Shown here: in pieces, positions 1 to 6,124 of the stretch
Position numbering within the stretch: the stretch's first letter is position 1
Layout: each line of letters opens with the position of its first letter
Origin: Acidothermaceae bacterium
Lineage (GTDB): Bacteria > Actinomycetota > Actinomycetes > Acidothermales > Acidothermaceae
Length of the DNA: 6,124 nucleotides
Direction of reading: 5' to 3'
Assembly (NCBI GenBank): GCA_025925185.1
Contig: JAICLV010000139.1
Coordinates: 1 to 6,124, forward strand
The notes under the pieces: generated by a model
Databases searched by the model: none
What the model saw: the letters and a program-made list of their open reading frames with translations, nothing else
What the model was told of the DNA's origin: nothing
Translations under genes and position numbers: made by a program

Positions 1-831
1 ACACCGATCTCGGAGGAAGGCTTCGTCGGAGCCGCAATCGGCGCCGCGATGCTCGGCCGGCGGCCCGTCGTGGAGATCATGACCCTCAACTTCATCCTCG
101 TGGCGATGGACCAGATCGTCAACCACGCCGCCAAGATCCACGCCATGTTCGGCGGTCAGTCCCCGGTGCCTATGGTGATCCGCACCCCGGGCGGCGGCGG
201 GCAGCAGCTCGCCGCGACCCACTCGCAAAACCTCGAGGTCTGGTACGCCCACGTGCCGGGCCTGAAAGTGGTCGTGCCGGCCACCCCGGCCGACGCGAAG
301 GGCCTGCTCGCGGCGTCGATCCGCGACGACGACCCGGTGATGTTCATCGAGCATCTCGCGCTCTACAACACCAAGGGCGAGGTGCCCGAAGGCGACTACG
401 TCACCGAGATCGGCAAGGCCGCCGTGATGAAGGAAGGCACCGACATCACGATCGTGTCGTACTCGCGGATGGCCGCCGTCGCGTTGGACGTCGCCAAGCG
501 GCTGGAGGAAGACGAAGGCATCTCAGCCGAGGTCGTCGACCTGCGCTCGCTGCGCCCACTCGACCGCGGCACGATCGTCGAGTCGGTCAAGAAGACCGGC
601 AAGGCCGTTGTGCTCGAGGAGGACTGGCTCTCCTACGGCGTGGGCGCCGAGATCGCCGCCACCATCCAAGAAGGCGCGTTCGACTACCTTGACGCGCCGG
701 TGCGGCGGGTCGCCGCGGCCGAGGTGCCGTTGCCCTACGCCAAACCGCTCGAACTCGCGGCGCTGCCCGACGCCACCGCCCTCGTGAAGGTCATCCACGA
801 GACCCTCGACGCCACCCGCTTCCGCGGCTGA
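1..831 (+). CDS. pdhB: Pyruvate dehydrogenase E1 component, beta subunit (5' partial)
   Basis: The frame is open from base 1, so the gene starts upstream; 276 codons remain and it ends at TGA 829-831. E1-beta pairs with E1-alpha in the cytoplasmic pyruvate dehydrogenase complex, binds thiamine diphosphate, and transfers the acetyl group from pyruvate to the lipoyl group of E2. The fragment opens in the conserved TPISEEGF segment. It continues with the MTLNF and MDQIVNHAAK stretch, then THSQ with its conserved active-site-loop histidine at fragment residue 74, then WYAHVPGLKVV. The C-terminal transketolase domain carries VVDLRSLRPLD, LEEDW and the VPLPYAKPLE tail. Usual family length is about 325-330 residues, so roughly 50 N-terminal residues are missing, including the glutamate that activates ThDP. 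Line by line it resembles the PDH beta subunit more than branched-chain BkdB, although a BCKDH role cannot be excluded from sequence alone. pdhC follows after 19 bases, so an operon is likely, with pdhA expected just upstream. Confidence 0.95.
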   Translation, partial: TPISEEGFVGAAIGAAMLGRRPVVEIMTLNFILVAMDQIVNHAAKIHAMFGGQSPVPMVIRTPGGGGQQLAATHSQNLEVWYAHVPGLKVVVPATPADAKGLLAASIRDDDPVMFIEHLALYNTKGEVPEGDYVTEIGKAAVMKEGTDITIVSYSRMAAVALDVAKRLEEDEGISAEVVDLRSLRPLDRGTIVESVKKTGKAVVLEEDWLSYGVGAEIAATIQEGAFDYLDAPVRRVAAAEVPLPYAKPLELAALPDATALVKVIHETLDATRFRG

Positions 832-850
832 AGGAGAAGCAGGAGTAGCC
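832..850 (+). promoter_or_regulatory. pdhC ribosome binding site in the pdhB-pdhC gap
   Basis: The 19-base gap between the pdhB stop and the pdhC ATG holds two purine-rich Shine-Dalgarno-like blocks, AGGAG at 832-836 and AGGAG at 841-845. The second lies 5 bases before the ATG at 851 and is well placed to fix that start. There is no room for a terminator or promoter, which supports co-transcription of pdhB and pdhC. Confidence 0.75.
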
Positions 851-2182
851 ATGCCCGAAGTCTTCATGCCACGCCTGTCCGACACGATGCAGGAGGGCAC
901 GGTCAGCACATGGACGAAGAACGTCGGCGACCGCGTCGAGAAAGGTGACGTCCTCGCCGAGATCGAGACCGACAAGGCCACGATGGAGCTCGAGGCCTAC
1001 GACTCCGGCGTGCTGGAGCGCATCGTCGTCGAGGCGGGCAAGACGGTGCCGATCGGCGAGATCATCGCGGTCATCGGCGACGGCTCAGGCGCGGGCGCCG
1101 GCGGAGGCACCGGAGCGGCGGTGAGCGCCGGAGAGGCGACGCCGGCCGCGCCCGCCGCCGACACGCAGCCCGAGCCGCCGGTGTCGGCGTCGCCCGGAAC
1201 TCCCACCGCCACCCTGGTCGCGCCGGCGGCCCCGCCAACGGCTCCGCCGGTCAACGGGTCAGCTGGCAAGACGGTGAAGGCGTCGCCGCTCGCCCGGGCG
1301 ATGGCTCGCGACGCCGGAGTGGACCTGTCGACCGTGCAGGGCTCGGGTCCGGGTGGGCGGATCGTGCGCGCCGACGTGCAACAGGCGATCAGCGCGCTTG
1401 GCACCGGCGGCACCGGCGGCGGGCCGGCCGTCGCCCCGGCACCGACCCGGTCAACCGGCTCCAGTGCAGCCGCAGGGCCCGACGTGGAGGAGGTGCCCCT
1501 CAACAACGTGCGGCGCATCACCGCGAAGCGGCTCACCGAGAGCATGCAGCAGGCTCCGCACTTCTACGTGACCCGTGTCGTCGACGCCGACGAGCTGGTC
1601 GCGGCGCGTGCCCGCATCAACGCCGGGTTGGCCGCGGTCGCAGGTGACGGTCAGCCGGTCAAGGTGAGCGTCAACGACGTCATCGTGAAGGCGATCGCGA
1701 TGGCGCTGCGCGCGCACCCGGAGGTCAACGTCTCGTTCACCGGCGACAAGCTGCTGCGGCACCGGCGAATCCATGTCGGCGTGGCGGTGGCGCTGCCTGA
1801 GGGGCTGATTGTGCCGGTGATTCGCGACGCCGACACGCTCACGATCACCCAGATCTCCGCGCAAACTCGCGATCTGGCGACGCGGGCGCGGGCGGGCAAG
1901 CTCAAGCCTGAGGAGTTCACCGGCTCGACGTTCTCGATGAGCAACCTCGGGATGTTCGGCGTCGACGAGTTCACCGCGGTCATCAACCCGCCGGAGGCGG
2001 CCATCCTCGCCGTCGGAACCACCAAGCAAGAGCCGGTGGTGCGCGACGGCGCCATCGTCGTCGGCCACACGATGCGGGTGACGCTGTCGGTCGACCACCG
2101 CGCGCTCGATGGCGCGACCGCCGCGAAGTTCCTCGCCGACCTGGTCGGGCTGCTCGAGAACCCGCTCGCCGCGCTGGCATAG
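851..2182 (+). CDS. pdhC: Dihydrolipoamide acetyltransferase, E2 component of pyruvate dehydrogenase
   Basis: This 443-residue protein forms the cytoplasmic core of a 2-oxoacid dehydrogenase complex and moves the acetyl group from its own lipoyl arm to CoA. The lipoyl domain is residues 1-78, with the lipoylation lysine K42 in ETDKATME. A flexible Ala/Pro/Gly/Thr linker follows (about 79-139). The peripheral subunit-binding domain is about 140-183 (KASPLARAMARDAGVDL, GSGPGGRIVRADV), which docks E1 or E3. A second Ala/Gly/Pro linker leads to the catalytic domain, about 212-443. That domain has SMSNLGMFGVDEF, INPPEAAILAVG and the active-site motif DHRALDG with H416 and D420. Length and single lipoyl domain are normal for this class, and all key residues are present. 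The ATG has a good ribosome binding site. It pairs with pdhB just upstream. A branched-chain (BkdC) E2 is the alternative; the partner E1-beta favours pyruvate. Confidence 0.94.
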   Translation: MPEVFMPRLSDTMQEGTVSTWTKNVGDRVEKGDVLAEIETDKATMELEAYDSGVLERIVVEAGKTVPIGEIIAVIGDGSGAGAGGGTGAAVSAGEATPAAPAADTQPEPPVSASPGTPTATLVAPAAPPTAPPVNGSAGKTVKASPLARAMARDAGVDLSTVQGSGPGGRIVRADVQQAISALGTGGTGGGPAVAPAPTRSTGSSAAAGPDVEEVPLNNVRRITAKRLTESMQQAPHFYVTRVVDADELVAARARINAGLAAVAGDGQPVKVSVNDVIVKAIAMALRAHPEVNVSFTGDKLLRHRRIHVGVAVALPEGLIVPVIRDADTLTITQISAQTRDLATRARAGKLKPEEFTGSTFSMSNLGMFGVDEFTAVINPPEAAILAVGTTKQEPVVRDGAIVVGHTMRVTLSVDHRALDGATAAKFLADLVGLLENPLAALA

Positions 2183-2230
2183 GCCGCTGAGGCCGCTGAG
2201 GGCCGCCGGGGCCGCCGAGAGCCGCCGCGG
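2182..2230. repeat. Degenerate GC-rich 9-10 bp tandem repeat
   Basis: Five head-to-tail units start at the last base of the pdhC stop: GGCCGCTGA (2182-2190), GGCCGCTGAG (2191-2200), GGCCGCCGGG (2201-2210), GCCGCCGAGA (2211-2220) and GCCGCCGCGG (2221-2230). They share a GGCCGCYGRG-like core and fill most of the 57 bases between the convergent stop codons. This looks like slippage-derived low-complexity spacer. A structural role in ending transcription is possible but not shown. Confidence 0.6.
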
Positions 2231-2231
2231 C

Positions 2232-2252
2232 TGGCCACTCTAGGGGTGGCCG
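2232..2252. terminator. Hairpin between convergent genes, possible bidirectional terminator
   Basis: GGCCAC (2233-2238) and GTGGCC (2246-2251) form a perfect 6-bp stem. It can extend inward by a T:G and a C:G pair, leaving a 3-base loop, TAG. The stop codon of the minus-strand peptidase gene (2240-2242) lies in the loop region, and the pdhC stop is 50 bases upstream on the other strand. There is no T-run on either side, so this is not a classical intrinsic terminator. GC-rich hairpins without U-tracts are often proposed as terminators in actinobacteria, so this is a candidate only. Confidence 0.35.
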
Positions 2253-3439
2253 AACTCCCAGTGCCACGGCTCGAACGGGTTGTGCAGCGCCCACGACGGG
2301 TGCACCCAGCCGTACGCGCCGGCGTGTGCGGTCATCCAGCGGTACTGCGCTGAGCCGTAGTTCTGAACGCCGCAGCCGAGGTCGACCGCGAGCCCCCAGC
2401 CGTGGTTGCTGGTGCCCGGAACGGCCGCGAACGACGGCCGTTTCCGGAACACCGCGACCTGCGCGGCGTAGCTACGGTAGGCCTCGGTGACACAGATCGC
2501 GTGGCCGAACGTGCGCGCGTAGGCCTGCGACATCTTGTTGAACGCGATGGCGGCGTCAGGGCGCAACCGGCCGCCACCGACGATCGCGCACAACTCGGAG
2601 CCGGGGATCAACCCGTCGGAGTAGCCGCCCCACGCGCCCGAAGGGTAGCCGCCCCGACTGTGGCAGTCGGAAACCGCCATCGCGCTGTCGGTCGCCAACG
2701 CCGCCGCCCGCCTGGCCGCCGCCGCACGCGCCGCCTCGTCGCGCGCGGCCTTCGCCTTCGCGGCCCGCTCGGCGGCGAGCCGGGCCTGCTCCTTTTGATA
2801 AGCGACTTGGGCCGCCTGCAAGCGCGCGGCGGCCTTCGCGGACTCCGCCTGCAGCGACTTGACCTGCTGGCTGATCGACTTCTGGACGGCGTCTGCCGCC
2901 TTCACATTTTGCGCTGCGGTGGCCCGCAGCACCTTTGCCTGCTGTCCGTCGACCGCGACCTGCCGCAACACCTCGGTGCGGCTGCCGTTCGCGAACTTGA
3001 GCAGCTGCGCCGCCTGGATCGACCGGTCGACGTCGTCGTCCGAGAGCACCCGGGTGATCATGTCGGGCATCGGGTTCTCGTAGAGGTCGCCGGCGAATCG
3101 CGATATCTGCCGTCGCAGCCCGGCCAACTTCGCGTCGAGCTTGTCGGCCGCGTCGGACGCGGCCGACGCCTTCGATTGAAGCTGGGTGAGCTGCGCCCTC
3201 GCGGCGTCGAGCTTCTTCGCCCCTGCCGAGAGGCGGGCCTGCACCGCGGCCGCGTCGGCCTTGATCGCGGCAAGCTGCTGCGCGGTGGGCGGCTTCGCGT
3301 TGGCGGCGAACGCCGAACCGCCCGCGACCGGGAGGATCGTGGCGGCGGTGACGAGCGCGACCGCCGCCGCCGCGACATTTCGCCATCGGTGCCGCGCTAC
3401 TCGCCCGGCGAGGCGGGCGGGACGGCGTCGAGGAATCAC
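2240..3439 (-). CDS. Exported coiled-coil protein with C-terminal VanY-type M15 peptidase domain
   Basis: I read 399 residues from GTG (3437-3439) to TAG (2240-2242). It is a predicted cell-wall hydrolase (D,D-carboxypeptidase or endopeptidase) acting outside the membrane. The N-terminus is a signal peptide: an arginine-rich segment (about 4-20), a hydrophobic Ala/Val core (about 22-39) and a likely cleavage after AFA (residue 45). An Ala/Gln/Lys-rich coiled coil follows in two arms, about 52-118 and 140-255, joined by a non-coiled segment, YENPMPDMITRVLSDDD. This resembles the regulatory coiled coils of PcsB/RipC-type hydrolases. The peptidase domain, about 257-399, has YRSYAAQ (R322, Q327), SNHGWGLAVD (zinc ligands H346, D353) and EPWHWEF (catalytic E390, ligand H393), so it looks active. 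Four cysteines (259, 284, 316, 356) all lie in this domain and could form disulfides. A longer frame from TTG at 3553 is less likely, because that TTG coincides with a promoter -35 and the GTG start places the signal peptide correctly. A GGAG lies 13 bases before the GTG, which is rather far. The exact bond cleaved is unknown. Confidence 0.85.
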   Translation of the reverse strand: MIPRRRPARLAGRVARHRWRNVAAAAVALVTAATILPVAGGSAFAANAKPPTAQQLAAIKADAAAVQARLSAGAKKLDAARAQLTQLQSKASAASDAADKLDAKLAGLRRQISRFAGDLYENPMPDMITRVLSDDDVDRSIQAAQLLKFANGSRTEVLRQVAVDGQQAKVLRATAAQNVKAADAVQKSISQQVKSLQAESAKAAARLQAAQVAYQKEQARLAAERAAKAKAARDEAARAAAARRAAALATDSAMAVSDCHSRGGYPSGAWGGYSDGLIPGSELCAIVGGGRLRPDAAIAFNKMSQAYARTFGHAICVTEAYRSYAAQVAVFRKRPSFAAVPGTSNHGWGLAVDLGCGVQNYGSAQYRWMTAHAGAYGWVHPSWALHNPFEPWHWEFGHP

Positions 3440-3468
3440 GAGGCTGGCGGTTCTCCGGTCGGCAATAG

Positions 3469-3591
3469 TCGGACTGGCCGCGATGCTAGCCGGAAACCGG
3501 GCTGGACCTGGCGAAGGAGCGCCGAAGATAGCCCCGCAATAGCCCGATCGCAAGGTCCACTTAGTCGAATCGCGCCTGGTGGCCAGTCCGA
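3469..3591. repeat. 11-bp inverted repeat flanking the peptidase promoter
   Basis: TCGGACTGGCC at 3469-3479 recurs as its exact reverse complement GGCCAGTCCGA at 3581-3591, with 101 bases between. One copy is upstream of the candidate -35 and the other lies in the predicted 5' leader. The two arms could be paired regulator sites in opposite orientation, or arms of a long-range fold. The match is perfect over 11 bases and stops on both sides. Confidence 0.55.
3525..3553 (-). promoter_or_regulatory. Candidate promoter for the M15 peptidase gene
   Basis: Read on the minus strand, TTGCGA (3553-3548) is followed by exactly 17 bases and then TATCTT (3530-3525). Each hexamer matches the vegetative consensus at 4 of 6 positions, and the -10 fits the actinobacterial TAnnnT pattern. 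Transcription would start near 3518, leaving a leader of about 80 bases before the GTG at 3439. The -35 overlaps the TTG that would start the longer reading frame, so that TTG would not be in the transcript. This rests on motif and spacing only. Confidence 0.45.
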
Positions 3592-3649
3592 TCGTGTGAG
3601 CAGATCAACACACCGTGCCGCGTTCTATGGCGCCAAATGGCCGGGTAGC

Positions 3650-3740
3650 CTGGTCAGTTGACCGGTGGGCGCGGTTCTCGCCCGAAGGCGCGCCAACCGG
3701 CCCGTTGTTGCCAGCACACGTTGACGGGCGTTAACCCGTC
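3650..3740 (+). promoter_or_regulatory. Cluster of inverted repeats upstream of kgd
   Basis: Three separate dyads lie within 91 bases. GGTCA-GT-TGACC (3652-3663) extends by an outer C:G pair across one mismatch. CCGGT (3662-3666) pairs with ACCGG (3696-3700), enclosing GGGCG (3667-3671) and CGCCC (3679-3683). GACGGG (3723-3728) pairs with CCCGTC (3735-3740) around CGTTAA, ending 27 bases before the kgd start. They may be operators or leader hairpins; the sequence alone does not say which. Confidence 0.4.
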
Positions 3741-3767
3741 GGCACAGTCGAAGAGGCGATCGCCGCG

Positions 3768-6124
3768 GTGTCCTCCACCTCAGCCCACCCGTTTGCCGGG
3801 TTCGGTGCCAACGAGTGGCTTGTCGATGAGATGTACCAGCAATACTTGAAGGACCCTTCCTCGGTCGACAAGGCGTGGTGGGACTTCTTCTCCGACTATT
3901 CCCAGTCGGGTGCGACGTCGGTGCCGGGCGCGCCGACCGAGACGGCCGCCAAGCCGGCGAGCGCCGCGCCGAACGGCCAGGGCGTCGCGCGCACCGCCAG
4001 CGCACCGAGCGCCGCCGGTGTTGATCACGGCGCCGAGAACGCCAGCCGTCCCGCCTCGCCCGCCGTGCCGCAGCACTCGGTCGCGTCGCAGGCCGCTCGC
4101 CCGACGCCGGCCGGGCAGCCGAAACCCGGGCAGCCGAAACCCGCGCAGCCGACTCAACCGGGTCAACTTGCCGCCCCCACGTCGTCCGACGATGGCGCGG
4201 AGGAGGCCACCGTCCCCGACGAGATCGTGCCGCTCAAAGGGGCAGCGGCGCGCACGGTCACCAACATGGAGGCGAGCCTCTCCGTCCCGACCGCCACCAG
4301 CGTGCGCGACATCCCCGCCAAGTTGCTGGCCGACAACCGGCTCGTGATGAACAACCACCTCAAGCGCGGTCGCGGCGGCAAGATCTCGTTTACTCACATC
4401 ATTGGCTACGCCGTGGTCAAGGCGGCCGCGGCGTTGCCCGAGATGAACGTGTCGTACACCGACGCGAACGGCAAGCCAGGCGTCGTCCGGCATCGCGACA
4501 TCAACCTCGGCCTCGCCATCGACATGACAAAGGACGACGGGACGCGGCAACTTCTCGTCCCTTCGATCAAGGCTGCGCAAAGCCTGGACTTCGCGCAGTT
4601 TTACGCAGCGTACGAGGACGTCGTGCGCCGCGCGCGGTCGGGCAAGCTGACCACCGACGACTTCGTGGGCACGACCATTACCTTGACCAATCCGGGCACC
4701 CTCGGAACGGTGCACTCGGTGCCACGGCTGATGCCCGGTCAAGGCTGCATCGTCGGCGTCGGCGCTATGGAGTACCCCGCGCAATTCCAAGGCGCGTCCG
4801 CCGAGACGCTGGCCCGGCTCGCCGTCAGCAAAGTGATGACGCTGACTTCCACCTACGACCATCGGGTGATCCAGGGCGCGCAGTCAGGCGAGTTCCTGCG
4901 CGAGATCCATCGGCTGCTGCTCGGCGAAAAAGACTTCTACGACGACCTTTTCCGGGCGCTGCGCATCCCGTACGAGCCGGTGCGCTGGGTGCCCGACGTC
5001 GCCCCGAGCCATGACGACGAAGTGGGTAAGCCGGCCCGCATCCTCGAGTTGATCCGCGCGTACCGCGTGCGCGGCCACCTGATGGCCGACACCAATCCGC
5101 TCGAGTTCGAGATGCGGCGCCACCCCGACCTCGACATCGTCAACCACGGCCTCACGCTGTGGGACCTCGACCGCGAGTTCGCCACCGGCGGCTTCGGCGG
5201 CAAGTCGGTCATGCCGCTGCGCGAGATCCTTGGTGTGCTGCGCGACTCGTATTGCCGCACGATCGGCGTCGAGTACATGCACATTCAAGATCCTGAGCAA
5301 CGCGAGTGGATTCAAAGCCAGGTCGAGCGGCCACACACCAAGGCGAGCCCAGAAGAGCAGCGCTACATCCTGAACCGCCTCAACGTCGCAGAGGCATTCG
5401 AGACGTTCCTGCAGACCAAGTACGTCGGGCAGAAGCGCTTCTCGTTGGAGGGCGGCGAGACGTTGATCCCGCTGCTCGACAGCGTCATCGCTGGCGCAGC
5501 GCGCATCGGGCTCGACGAGGTGACGATCGGCATGGCGCACCGTGGCCGGTTGAACGTGCTCGCGAACATCGTGGGCAAGAGTTACGGTCAAATCTTCCGC
5601 GAGTTCGACGGCAACATCGACCCCAAGTCGGCGCACGGCTCTGGCGACGTGAAGTACCACCTCGGCGCGGAGGGCGTTTACCGGGCTGGCGACAACGCGG
5701 CCGACAACGCAGCGCAGATCAGGGTGTCGCTGGCCTCGAACCCCAGCCATCTCGAGGCCGTCGACCCGGTGCTCGAAGGCGTCGTGCGCGCCAAGCAGGA
5801 CGTTTTGAATCGTGGCGCCGCGTACCCCGTACTGGCCGTCGCGATTCACGGCGACGCGGCGTTCGCGGGTCAGGGCGTGGTCGCCGAAACCCTTAACTTC
5901 TCGCAACTTCGCGGCTATCGCACCGGCGGCACCGTGCACGTCGTGGTCAACAACCAGGTCGGCTTCACAACCTCGCCGCTGTCGGCGCGTTCGAGTGTGT
6001 ACGCCACGGACGTCGCCCGCATGATCCAGGCGCCGATCTTCCACGTGAACGGCGACGACCCGGAAGCCGCCGTCCGGGTCGCGAGGCTCGCCCTGGAGTT
6101 TCGAGAGGCGTTCAAGAAGGACGT
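3768..6124 (+). CDS. kgd: Multifunctional 2-oxoglutarate dehydrogenase E1 / succinyltransferase-like protein (3' partial)
   Basis: The gene runs from GTG 3768 off the window end, giving 785 of an expected 1,220-1,260 residues. It decarboxylates 2-oxoglutarate with ThDP in the TCA cycle and passes the succinyl group to a lipoyl E2. Residues 9-44 ([22 protein letters not shown]) are the conserved N-terminal docking helix. Residues 45-153 are an Ala/Pro linker. Residues 154-385 are an E2-like acyltransferase domain ending in DHRVIQGA (H365), with Q369 where true E2s have Asp. The E1 part follows: [10 protein letters not shown] (432-441), [21 protein letters not shown] (H591), [10 protein letters not shown] (658-667), and the ThDP/Mg motif GDAAFAG (D696) to NNQ (N728). 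There is no lipoyl domain. The GTG is supported by AAGAGG at 3751-3756 and by an in-frame stop at 3732-3734 with no other start between. Known relatives are inhibited by the FHA protein GarA/OdhI. sucA or odhA are alternative symbols. Confidence 0.95.
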   Translation, partial: MSSTSAHPFAGFGANEWLVDEMYQQYLKDPSSVDKAWWDFFSDYSQSGATSVPGAPTETAAKPASAAPNGQGVARTASAPSAAGVDHGAENASRPASPAVPQHSVASQAARPTPAGQPKPGQPKPAQPTQPGQLAAPTSSDDGAEEATVPDEIVPLKGAAARTVTNMEASLSVPTATSVRDIPAKLLADNRLVMNNHLKRGRGGKISFTHIIGYAVVKAAAALPEMNVSYTDANGKPGVVRHRDINLGLAIDMTKDDGTRQLLVPSIKAAQSLDFAQFYAAYEDVVRRARSGKLTTDDFVGTTITLTNPGTLGTVHSVPRLMPGQGCIVGVGAMEYPAQFQGASAETLARLAVSKVMTLTSTYDHRVIQGAQSGEFLREIHRLLLGEKDFYDDLFRALRIPYEPVRWVPDVAPSHDDEVGKPARILELIRAYRVRGHLMADTNPLEFEMRRHPDLDIVNHGLTLWDLDREFATGGFGGKSVMPLREILGVLRDSYCRTIGVEYMHIQDPEQREWIQSQVERPHTKASPEEQRYILNRLNVAEAFETFLQTKYVGQKRFSLEGGETLIPLLDSVIAGAARIGLDEVTIGMAHRGRLNVLANIVGKSYGQIFREFDGNIDPKSAHGSGDVKYHLGAEGVYRAGDNAADNAAQIRVSLASNPSHLEAVDPVLEGVVRAKQDVLNRGAAYPVLAVAIHGDAAFAGQGVVAETLNFSQLRGYRTGGTVHVVVNNQVGFTTSPLSARSSVYATDVARMIQAPIFHVNGDDPEAAVRVARLALEFREAFKKD
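4111..4155 (+). repeat. 15-bp tandem repeat in the kgd linker
   Basis: Two identical 15-bp units (4111-4125 and 4126-4140) and a third with three mismatches (4141-4155) encode [10 protein letters not shown] and AQPTQ at residues 116-130 of Kgd. The unit is a multiple of three, so the frame is kept. It sits in the disordered Ala/Pro linker between the N-terminal helix and the acyltransferase-like domain, where length changes should be tolerated. Confidence 0.8.

Larger units (their letters stand above)
3440..3767. other. Divergent intergenic region between the peptidase gene and kgd
   Basis: These 328 bases separate the two divergent start codons and are richer in A/T than the flanking genes in parts (around 3535-3570 and 3595-3640). 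The peptidase half holds the candidate promoter at 3525-3553 and an 11-bp inverted repeat flanking it. The kgd half holds three small inverted repeats (3650-3740) and an 8-bp palindrome, TGGCGCCA (3628-3635). A convincing kgd promoter is not visible. The best match I find is TTGCCA (3708-3713), 16 bases, then GTTAAC (3730-3735), which is poor at the -10. The TTGACC at 3658-3663 has no fitting -10. I see no small gene or RNA gene here. Confidence 0.6.

Noticed and set aside
523..981. Minus-strand open frame across the pdhB-pdhC junction
   Set aside because: It overlaps two well-supported plus-strand genes and their ribosome binding site, and has no recognisable motif.
1..2182. Branched-chain 2-oxoacid dehydrogenase (bkdB-bkdC) instead of pyruvate dehydrogenase
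   Set aside because: The E1-beta sequence (TPISEEGF, HSQ with WYAHVPGLKVV, VPLPYAKPLE) follows the pyruvate-type beta subunit closely. It is kept as an alternative in the entries because substrate cannot be proven from sequence.
2402..3661. Long plus-strand open frame (419 codons) opposite the peptidase gene
   Set aside because: It is antisense to a gene with a clear signal peptide, coiled coil and complete M15 motifs. Its translation is Arg/Gly-rich without domains, as expected of a shadow in high-GC DNA.
3658..3663. TTGACC as a kgd -35 element
   Set aside because: No TAnnnT-like hexamer lies 16-19 bases downstream; the sequence there is GC-rich (around 3680-3688). The TTGACC is also one arm of the GGTCAGTTGACC dyad.
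3440..3767. Riboswitch, tRNA or small RNA gene in the divergent region
   Set aside because: The inverted repeats are short and do not assemble into a cloverleaf or any riboswitch core I recognise.
3780..4862. Minus-strand open frame (360 codons) opposite the start of kgd
   Set aside because: It is antisense to strongly conserved Kgd sequence. The translation is His/Arg/Gly-rich with no recognisable motif.
4884..6044. Minus-strand open frame (386 codons) opposite the kgd E1 domain
   Set aside because: The plus strand encodes highly conserved E1 motifs throughout. The minus frame is open only because GC-rich codons rarely give stops in that phase.

Overview
This window reads as chromosomal DNA from a high-GC actinobacterium. 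The grounds are the strong G/C bias at third codon positions, GTG starts, Ala/Pro/Gly-rich linkers, and above all a 2-oxoglutarate dehydrogenase E1 with an acyltransferase-like domain fused in front of it. That fused architecture (Kgd/OdhA) is characteristic of actinobacteria. The gene order does not match the mycobacterial kgd neighbourhood as I remember it. I cannot name a genus.

Layout. (1) Bases 1-831 (+) hold the 3' part of pdhB, the beta subunit of the heterotetrameric pyruvate dehydrogenase E1. (2) pdhC, the lipoylated E2 acetyltransferase, follows 19 bases later (851-2182, +) and is intact. (3) A short convergent spacer of degenerate 9-10 bp GC-rich repeats and a hairpin separates pdhC from the next gene. 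(4) 2240-3439 (-) encodes an exported coiled-coil protein with a C-terminal VanY-type M15 metallopeptidase domain, a predicted cell-wall hydrolase. (5) A divergent intergenic region (3440-3767) contains a plausible promoter for the peptidase gene, a spaced 11-bp inverted repeat flanking that promoter, and three small inverted repeats upstream of the next gene. (6) From 3768 (+) runs kgd, cut by the window end after 785 codons.

How the genes relate. PdhB/PdhC make acetyl-CoA from pyruvate and Kgd acts one step later on 2-oxoglutarate, so the window pairs two 2-oxoacid dehydrogenase systems. Kgd carries no lipoyl domain in the visible part, as expected for the family, so it must borrow a lipoyl domain from a separate E2. 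PdhC, encoded 1.6 kb away, is an obvious candidate but only a candidate. No E3 gene is visible. The peptidase gene between them is functionally unrelated (envelope) and is transcribed in the opposite direction.

I see no mobile element, CRISPR array, RNA gene or clearly new multi-gene system. The most useful observations are regulatory (promoter and inverted repeats around 3469-3591), the start-site correction for the peptidase, and the E2-sharing question.
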